This document shows, piece after piece, positions 26,967 through 33,714 of a stretch of 62,429 bases of DNA. The notes below the pieces were generated by a model that worked only from the letters and a program-made list of their open reading frames with translations, ran no database searches and was not told the DNA's origin. The stretch lies in contig CAJTLB010000019.1 of assembly GCA_910577045.1 (NCBI GenBank), positions 1 through 62,429 on the forward strand, in the 5' to 3' direction. The DNA is from an uncultured Lachnospiraceae bacterium. Lineage in GTDB: Bacteria > Bacillota > Clostridia > Lachnospirales > Lachnospiraceae. The position numbers and the translations under genes are program-made. The first letter of the stretch is position 1. Every line of letters starts with the position of its first letter.

Positions 26967-29270
26967 ATGTATAGCTTTGATGTATTTGATACCTTAATTA
27001 CGAGAGTGACCGCAACCCCAACTGGGATTTTTTCTTTGATGCAGAGGAAGATCCAAAAAAATCCCATGTATCAAGGAAATGCCTATGTGCAAGAAAACTT
27101 TTTCTCCTTACGGATAGGGGCAGAGGAAGTTGCAAGGAATACTTATGTAAGAAATGGGATCAATGAGGTTACAGTAGAACAGATTTATGGGGTATTGGTG
27201 GCCGAACATCTGCTAACAGAGGGACAAGCTGTTTCTCTTGCAACACTGGAACGAGAGACAGAACAAAAGGCAGTACAAGGGATTCCTTCCAATATAAAGA
27301 AAGTTAAACAGTTATTAGAGGCAGGGGAAAGGGTTGTTTTGATTTCTGATATGTACTTGGATCGGGAGACAATACAAAAGATGCTAGGAAAGGTAGACCC
27401 AATCCTAGCCTCTCTTCCTCTTTATGTTTCTTCTGATGAAGAAAAGAAGGGAAAGTGGACAGGGGAATTATTTCGGTTGGTACAAGAAAAGGAACAGGTT
27501 TCTTGGAAGGACTGGCATCATTGTGGGGATAATCCTCATTCGGATTATAAAGTACCAAAAAGCCTTGGAATTGTGTGTGAAAGGTACCAGCCAGAAGCAC
27601 TTTTGGAAGTAGAAAAGGAATATCTTAAAGGGAAAGAGGCAGAAGCAAAGACCCAGCTTATGGTTGGCTGTGCAAGGCTGGCACGGATATATGGGAAGGA
27701 GAATACGGCATATCATCTTGGCTGTAGTATAGGAGGGGCGATTTTATACCCCTATGTAAACTGGTTATTAAAAGACTGTGTAGAAAAAGGAATCAAACGG
27801 TTATATTTTATTGCCAGAGATGGCTTTATTATAAAGGAATTGGCAGATGTGATGATTCAGAAGCAGGGACTAGAGATAGAGACAAGGTATCTGTATGGTT
27901 CCCGTATGGCATGGAGAATTCCTAGTGGGGAAAACTGGAAAGAGGAATTGCGCCAGATTTATTGGCGTTCTTATGAAAAGTTAATTGGGAATAGCACCGA
28001 TATGGCTGCTTTTCTACAGGTTCCAGAAGAGAAGCTTTTCCCCTATCTTCCTGATGCAATGAAACAGCCTAACCGTGTGTGGACAGTGGCATCTGTAAGC
28101 CTGCTATTGGATTATCTGTTAAATAGCCCCAGCTTTTCGTCTTTGTTGTATCAAGTTTATCAAGCAAAGAAGGGCTTGTTACTTCGCTATTTGAAACAGG
28201 AAATAGATACCAGAGAGGAGGGGTTTGCTTTTGTGGATATGGCAGGGAGTGGGTTTACCCAAGAGTGCCTGGCAAGGGTAATGAGGGAGTATTATCCTGG
28301 TAAAATCCGTAATTATTTTTACCGAAAGGACATGGTGTTTGAGGGAATCTGTGAGAATAATGTGTTTTATCCACATCGAGTGCCCTATTATATTATTTTG
28401 GAAATGTTGTGTAGGGCGCCCCATGGACAGACAATGGGATATCAGGAAGGAGAAAAAGGAAAGATGGTTCCTGTTTTGTCTGAGGTAGATGGGGAAGCAA
28501 TTCAAAAACATGGGGTTCCAGATTTTATCGAAGGAGCGAAGGCATTTGCAGAGAAGTATGATCCTTGGTTAGGAGAATATGGGGAAGGAATCCCAGAGAA
28601 CCAACCGATTCTCTTTTATTTGGAGTATATTTATGAACGGCCAGAAAGATGGATCTTGGATTATTTTGGGGATATGCCCAATATGTTGACAGGAAGGGAA
28701 ACAAAGGTGATGGCCTTTGCCCCTAAGCTAACAAACCAGGAGATTCGGAAGTTGTATTGGTTACGGGAGAAAGAACGTGTGGATGATCTGTACCGAGGGT
28801 CTGATTTGGTGTATTCGTTGCAAAGATGTAGTGAAAAACAAAAAAAGAGAATTGCATGGTACCAGAAATGGTATAACTGTTGGTATGGGAAACTGGAAAG
28901 GAAGCTATACCAAAGCATACATAGAGAAAAAGAAAAGAAAGAATATGTGACAGTATTGGATTTTTTAGGGGAACGGGTAGCTATTTATGGGGCAGGAAAA
29001 AGGGGGCAGACACTTTATCAGAAGATGATGGAAAGAGAAAAAAGAAATGGGAAACAACATTCTTTGAAAGTGGTATTGTGGCTGGATCAGGATGCAAAGG
29101 AATACCAAAAGAAAGGGTACCCAGTGGTAGAGCCAGAAAAGGCGACCAGTGTAGAATATGATCAATTGGTAATTGCTATAGCAAGGAAGGAAGTTGCAGA
29201 GGAAATCAAGCAAAGGTTAATCAAGTATGGGGTGCCAGAAGACAAAATAGTTTGTTCTTATACCCTATAA
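26967..29270 (+). CDS. Large HAD-superfamily protein with C-terminal YGAG module (paralogue)
   Basis: A 767-residue paralogue of the gene at 20552. HAD motif I DVFDT at 5-9, LISDMYLDRET as motif II, HHCGDNPHSDYKVPK as motif IV; then the shared second domain (AYHLGCSIGGAIL, RLYFIARDGFIIKE, YLYGSRMAWR). The module starts at about residue 669 (RVAIYGAGKRGQTLY). I chose ATG 26967, with AGGGAGAGA just upstream, because the same MYSFD start is conserved in the paralogue (MIYSFD); the longer frame overlaps the GT2 gene. Substrate unknown. Confidence 0.82.
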   Translation: MYSFDVFDTLITRVTATPTGIFSLMQRKIQKNPMYQGNAYVQENFFSLRIGAEEVARNTYVRNGINEVTVEQIYGVLVAEHLLTEGQAVSLATLERETEQKAVQGIPSNIKKVKQLLEAGERVVLISDMYLDRETIQKMLGKVDPILASLPLYVSSDEEKKGKWTGELFRLVQEKEQVSWKDWHHCGDNPHSDYKVPKSLGIVCERYQPEALLEVEKEYLKGKEAEAKTQLMVGCARLARIYGKENTAYHLGCSIGGAILYPYVNWLLKDCVEKGIKRLYFIARDGFIIKELADVMIQKQGLEIETRYLYGSRMAWRIPSGENWKEELRQIYWRSYEKLIGNSTDMAAFLQVPEEKLFPYLPDAMKQPNRVWTVASVSLLLDYLLNSPSFSSLLYQVYQAKKGLLLRYLKQEIDTREEGFAFVDMAGSGFTQECLARVMREYYPGKIRNYFYRKDMVFEGICENNVFYPHRVPYYIILEMLCRAPHGQTMGYQEGEKGKMVPVLSEVDGEAIQKHGVPDFIEGAKAFAEKYDPWLGEYGEGIPENQPILFYLEYIYERPERWILDYFGDMPNMLTGRETKVMAFAPKLTNQEIRKLYWLREKERVDDLYRGSDLVYSLQRCSEKQKKRIAWYQKWYNCWYGKLERKLYQSIHREKEKKEYVTVLDFLGERVAIYGAGKRGQTLYQKMMEREKRNGKQHSLKVVLWLDQDAKEYQKKGYPVVEPEKATSVEYDQLVIAIARKEVAEEIKQRLIKYGVPEDKIVCSYTL

Positions 29271-29299
29271 AAAGAAAAAGAATAGGTGGGGAAGCGCAG

Positions 29300-31903
29300 A
29301 TGAGGAAACAGGTCAAGCAACAGATGGCAGAAGTAAGGAAGTCTATGGAAGAACTGTGCCAAGTAGTGGTAACAGAATGGAAGGAGAACCAGGAAGAAGC
29401 TGCCATTCTTACGTTATTAGGGGAATGTCAACAGTTGGCAGTAGAATGGGGGGAGAGTATTGAGAAAATAGAAGGGACAGGGACAGAACTAGTCTGTGTT
29501 TTGGAAGAATTCTGTGAATATGTATATAAAGTGGCACAAGCGGTTGGAAAAGCAGAGATTTCGATATCACAAATCGAAAACGGGTTTCAAACATATATGG
29601 ACAAGATGGAAGATGCCCTACATAGTATCAAAACGACCTATGAGATTTTATTTTTACCTTATAAAGCCTCTATGTGGGATTGTATGGAAAGTGTTTGGGA
29701 TGCAGCTAGAAAAGCACCAGGTTGCAAGGTAGTTGCTATGCCAATCCCCTACTATGATATACAAGAAAATGGGACAAGGAAGGTGCCAAGGTATGAAGGA
29801 AGGTTGTTTCCAAAGGAAATAGAGATTACTGACTATCGGGAATACAAAATAGAAGACCATTTACCAGATGCGATTTTTATCCATAACCCTTATGATGAGG
29901 TCAACTTAGTAACCAGTGTCTTTCCAGAGTATTATTCGAAGAACTTAAAACCATATACAGACCTATTGGTGTATCTTCCTTATTATGTTACAGGAGGGGT
30001 AGTGCCAGAGGGGCATCGGTTTTTACCAGTCCATTTACATATGGATAAAATGGTAATCCAGTCACCAAAGGAAGAACGTTTCTTTTCACAGGAACTATTC
30101 CAAGGAAAGTTACTGCCACTTGGTTCCCCAAAGTTTGATAAGGTAGTGGCATATGAAAAAAAGAAGCCAGCAATACCAGAAGAGTGGAAAGAGAAGATAG
30201 AAGGGAAAAAAGTATTCTTTTATAATACTAGCCTTTCCAGCTTACTAGGGGATTGTGAAGTTGCCTTAAAGAAGATGGAACATGTGATTTCCTGTTTTGA
30301 AGGAAGGGAAGATGTGGTATTAATCTGGAGGCCCCATCCTTTAAGTGAATCTACTTTAAAGGCAATGAGACCTTCTGCTTATCAGGAATATCAAAGGATA
30401 CAAGAGAGGTTTCTTAAAGAGAAGAAAGGGATATTGGATAAAACCACAGATGCTTCCAGAACTATCGCATGGTGTGATGCGTATATAGGGGAGGCCTCTT
30501 CTTCGGTGGTGCATTTGTTTGGGGCAACAGGAAAGCCATTGTTTTTTACAAATGGAGGAATTACAAGGGAACTAACCGAACAAGAGAGGTTAGAGCCATT
30601 TTTTGGAGATATGGTAGAATGTGGGGGAGCTTATTGGGTATTTTTAACAAGATTTAATGCATTATGTCGTTTAGATCCAGAAACAGATAAAATCCACGTG
30701 ATAGATCGGATACCAGGCTTGCCTTTTTTACGTGGAGGGCAGGTATCTTCTATGTATGCGTATCAGGATAAGCTTATTTTGGCACCAGGAGATATGGATC
30801 GAATTGTAGAATATGAAGTGAAAACAGGCAAGTTTTCAGAGTATCCTATCCCCAACCCACAACATGTGGGGAATATGGGAGGGTTTCTGGAATGGGGAGA
30901 GGATTATTTTATCTTACCAAACCATTATGAAGCAGTGATTCAATATAGTGCAAAAGAGAAGAAGTATCTATTCCATAAGGGATTGGTAGATATGATCAAA
31001 GAGCTGGGGTTGGAATATCAGCAAAGACGGCCTTATTTTGGCGGCTGTTATATGGATATGGAGAAAGGAATAGTATATTTATCGTTAGCAAGGTTCCATG
31101 GGGTAATCGAATGGGATTTAAAGAAAATGTATTGTCAGTTGCATGTAGTAGGGGGAGAGGAAGAAACATATGGGCCATTAGTGAAGGTGAAAGACCAGTT
31201 TCTGATTCGAAGATATGAAGGAATGGGATTTCTCTGTTGGAACCCAAAAACAGGAAAGACAAAGGAAATTATGCCAAAGCTGCCAGAAGATTTTGTGGTA
31301 TACCGAAACCCAATGGGGGAATTGTATCCTTTTAGTGGATTTTATGAGGCAAGGGATTATTTATTATTATTGCCTCAAATGGGGAACCAGATAATGGAGG
31401 TAGATAAGGAAACATTAGAAATTAAGAAATTTCCAGTAGATATATCAAGCCATTTTAAAGAGCCGCAGACAGGGATTTTTGATAACCGATGGACAGGAAT
31501 CAAAAATGTGTTATGTTATGATATAGAAAAGGCAAGGAATTATGAGCTAACAAAGTTGTGGATTATTACCTCCTGCGATGGTTGTTTCTTAGATATTGAT
31601 TTAGAGACGAAAACATATAGAGAAAGAAAACTACAATTAGATAAAGAAGAGTTAGAGAAGAATATTACATTAGACCAGTGTTTTGAGGAATGGAGTATTG
31701 ATGTTCCTTATGCGTGTGCAGAAAACACATATATTTCTATCCCCGATTTTATCAATGGTTTAGTAAAAAATCAGTTAGGAAATAGTAGAGAAATTCAATT
31801 AAAAGCTTATGCAAAAGTAGCAGAGAACCTAGATGGAACTTGTGGAGAGAAAGTATTTCAGGAGATTTATAAAGAAATAGACATACAAGAAAAAAGAAAT
31901 TGA
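29300..31903 (+). CDS. GT-B (CDP-glycerol phosphotransferase-like) and beta-propeller-like fusion
   Basis: An 867-residue protein. The N-terminal 100 residues are helical with coiled-coil character. From about 115 to 430 there is a GT-B-like region with features of CDP-glycerol glycerophosphotransferases: LGSPKFDKV, IWRPHPLSES (compare RxHP), CDAYIGEASSSVVHLFGATGKPL (compare TDYSS). The C-terminal half (about 445-800) has repeated blade-like units such as FLTRFNALCRLDPETDKI, VEYEVKTGKF, IEWDLKKMY and LCWNPKTGKTKEI, resembling a beta-propeller. ATG 29300 follows AGGTGGGGA. It lacks the YGAG module. It is the last gene before the operon terminator. Transfer of a polyol or sugar phosphate is an inference. 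Confidence 0.65.
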   Translation: MRKQVKQQMAEVRKSMEELCQVVVTEWKENQEEAAILTLLGECQQLAVEWGESIEKIEGTGTELVCVLEEFCEYVYKVAQAVGKAEISISQIENGFQTYMDKMEDALHSIKTTYEILFLPYKASMWDCMESVWDAARKAPGCKVVAMPIPYYDIQENGTRKVPRYEGRLFPKEIEITDYREYKIEDHLPDAIFIHNPYDEVNLVTSVFPEYYSKNLKPYTDLLVYLPYYVTGGVVPEGHRFLPVHLHMDKMVIQSPKEERFFSQELFQGKLLPLGSPKFDKVVAYEKKKPAIPEEWKEKIEGKKVFFYNTSLSSLLGDCEVALKKMEHVISCFEGREDVVLIWRPHPLSESTLKAMRPSAYQEYQRIQERFLKEKKGILDKTTDASRTIAWCDAYIGEASSSVVHLFGATGKPLFFTNGGITRELTEQERLEPFFGDMVECGGAYWVFLTRFNALCRLDPETDKIHVIDRIPGLPFLRGGQVSSMYAYQDKLILAPGDMDRIVEYEVKTGKFSEYPIPNPQHVGNMGGFLEWGEDYFILPNHYEAVIQYSAKEKKYLFHKGLVDMIKELGLEYQQRRPYFGGCYMDMEKGIVYLSLARFHGVIEWDLKKMYCQLHVVGGEEETYGPLVKVKDQFLIRRYEGMGFLCWNPKTGKTKEIMPKLPEDFVVYRNPMGELYPFSGFYEARDYLLLLPQMGNQIMEVDKETLEIKKFPVDISSHFKEPQTGIFDNRWTGIKNVLCYDIEKARNYELTKLWIITSCDGCFLDIDLETKTYRERKLQLDKEELEKNITLDQCFEEWSIDVPYACAENTYISIPDFINGLVKNQLGNSREIQLKAYAKVAENLDGTCGEKVFQEIYKEIDIQEKRN

Positions 31904-31949
31904 GCTTGAAATAAAAAGAAAATATAAGTTATATTAAAGATAAGGAAGA

Positions 31950-32002
31950 CCACTTTATACCCTGCAAGTAAGAAAGTGAGGGGTATAAGAGTGGCTTTTT
32001 TT
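31950..32002 (+). terminator. Intrinsic terminator of the glycan operon
   Basis: A hairpin with arms CCACTTTATACCCT (31950-31963) and AGGGGTATAAGAGTGG (31979-31994), separated by a 15-base loop and followed by seven T residues (31996-32002). It lies 47 bases past the stop of the last gene in the first glycan block. This is the clearest intrinsic terminator in the window and separates the 0-32 kb operon from the decayed region that follows. Confidence 0.9.
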
Positions 32003-32090
32003 GGGACTATCCCAAAGACTATACAGATAACAGAAAAAATTTGTACATAAAGAAAAAAAGTTAAAACTATTACAGACAAAAAAAGAAAAT

Positions 32091-32584
32091 AGCATTATGC
32101 CATGGGAAGATTATAAATAGCAGAAAAGATTATCGGCATAAAGTGTTTCATGAGATTATCAGTGAAAATCAAGTGATAGTTTCAGAGAACTTGCAGATAA
32201 AAAACAGGGTAAAAAATTATTATTTGGCAAAATCTATTTGTGGTGTATCATGGTACGAATGAATAAGGCATCTGCAGTATAAGGCAACATGGAATGAGAG
32301 GAAGTATATAAAAGAGGATATATTCTACGCAAGCAGCCAGATATGTCTTGTTTGTGGATATTAGAATAAGGACACAAAGGATTTATCCGTGGGAAAATGG
32401 ATATGTCCCGTTTGTGAAGAAAAGCAAGACAGATATAAATGCGGCAAAGAATATTTTAACGGAAGGATTATGTCAAATCGCATAAAAAGAAGCTGATATA
32501 GGACAGCCCGAATTAACGCCTGTGGAGATAGTAGATTACAAGATCTACGAAACAGGAAGGCCATTGACTTTAGACAATGGGTAG
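32091..32584 (+). pseudogene. Relic of an IS605/IS200-type TnpB gene
   Basis: A decayed C-terminal half of a TnpB (OrfB) RNA-guided nuclease. Translation in pieces gives KIINSRKDYRHKVFHEII, VIVSENLQIKN (the RuvC-II Glu region), LQYKATWNERKY, then the zinc-ribbon SSQICLVCGY...WICPVC. Stop codons interrupt after SWYE and after VCGY. A two-base deletion shifts the frame in what should be QDRDINAAKNIL, just at the RuvC-III Asp. The tail GQPELTPVEI continues to the TAG at 32582-32584. No TnpA or intact element ends were found. Non-functional. Confidence 0.85.
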
Positions 32585-32656
32585 TTTACCATATGAAACA
32601 ATGGGGTGAGGAAAATTTATGATACTACATAATATAATACTATATAGAGTTCGAAT

Positions 32657-33011
32657 ATGGGTATGGAATTAATTTTTTGTAACGATTCAACAATATCTTA
32701 TCCTATACATAACCATGTTTCTGTATTTACATATCAAAGAAATGGCACAAAATACATTTATTAGTAAATATCATTTTATTAGAAGTTTTAAAGCAGAAGT
32801 GTGGCTTACGCCATATCAATTTCAACTTCAAAACTGTATCTGCAAAGCAAAACGGTTGATGCACAGAGCCAGAATAATAGCTGAAGTGGCTTTGGCTACG
32901 GGGTTTTGTGACCAAAGCCATTTTATAAAACAATTTGAAAAACAGGTAGGCTTGCCGCTACTAATTTATAAATTATCCTACAAAGTGATTAAATCAAAGG
33001 AAATAAGTTAG
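32657..33011 (+). pseudogene. AraC-family regulator, internally deleted and frameshifted
   Basis: Two frames together make a truncated AraC-type activator. ATG 32657 begins MGMELIFCNDSTISYPIHNH, typical of an AraC N-terminal sensing domain, and stops at YIY. A second frame (from 32715) carries the complete double helix-turn-helix: FISKYHFIRSFKAEVW, IAEVALATGFCDQSHF and IKQFEKQVGLPLLIYK. Most of the ligand-binding domain is missing. The DNA-binding part could still be translated from ATG 32715, but no good ribosome site precedes it. It converges with, and overlaps by 4 bases, the cupin gene on the other strand. Confidence 0.75.
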
Positions 33012-33352
33012 CATAATGCAGGCATAAACTTTGCAAACAGATAAAGACCATTTTCTCCTGCAATGATTTTATGTGGTATTCCGATGGGAAAAATAGAAAT
33101 TACGCCTGCTTCATAAGATAGTTCTACTCCGTTATTCACGTATATATCTGTACCAAAAATAGCTTTATGTGTTTCTAATTGTTTTTCGCGGATATGATTG
33201 CCAATTTTTTTATGGGAAGCTATCCTTGCAAGATGGAAGCTAAATTGTCCATTTGTCTTTTCAGATGTGATAATGTGCTTTAGCTCTACTCCTTCAAAAG
33301 TAGGGTGTTTAGACCATGGAATGGTGTTAAACACAACAATGGTGTTTGGCAA
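33008..33352 (-). CDS. Small cupin-domain protein, start uncertain
   Basis: A minus-strand frame of about 114 residues with a cupin pattern: GNHIREKQLETHKAIFG (first metal-site motif region), VISIFPIGIPHKIIAGENG (second motif, with the PHxI... turn) and a final FAKFMPALC. No ATG is available. The frame stays open upstream to about 33409 with plausible sequence (KIDYKNLFEKFNKGGKLLL), so the true start may be a CTG near 33409, possibly a mutated ATG, or the TTG at 33352 preceded by GGGAGG. It may therefore be poorly expressed. Metal- or ligand-binding function unknown. It lies convergent to the broken AraC gene. Confidence 0.6.
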   Translation of the reverse strand: MPNTIVVFNTIPWSKHPTFEGVELKHIITSEKTNGQFSFHLARIASHKKIGNHIREKQLETHKAIFGTDIYVNNGVELSYEAGVISIFPIGIPHKIIAGENGLYLFAKFMPALC

Positions 33353-33582
33353 AAGCAGTTTTCCTCCCTTGTTAAATTTTTCAAATAGATTTTTATAATC
33401 TATTTTCAGCGCTTCCTTTCATATTTCTTAACAGTGTTCCTGTCTGTTTCTATCATAGCAATAGATGAAAAATTTGAATTGTAAAAAATTGTGGATTTGC
33501 TTTTAATTGCAAGGAAAAATTAGGAAATTTTTTGGTAAGAAAATATAGGAAAAAAAGTATATATCTTATGAAAATACTGTTT

Positions 33583-33605
33583 TTTTAACAAAACATATGT
33601 TAAAA
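33583..33605. repeat. Perfect 8-bp inverted repeat in a 305-base gap
   Basis: TTTTAACA and TGTTAAAA flank a 7-base spacer, upstream of the LicD fusion gene. The surrounding gap (33410-33714) is AT-rich and otherwise holds no gene. I see no consensus -35/-10 pair at 17 bp; the right arm contains a TAAAAT that could act as a -10. It could be an operator for the gene at 33715. Weak evidence. Confidence 0.35.
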
Positions 33606-33714
33606 TAAACAAGATGGTTAGGGACTATCTGTTTTAAAATTTTAGAAAGGTGAGAAATAAGAGGGATATAAGAAGGTCTTAAGATATATAAAAAGCGATA
33701 AATGGGAGGACTTA

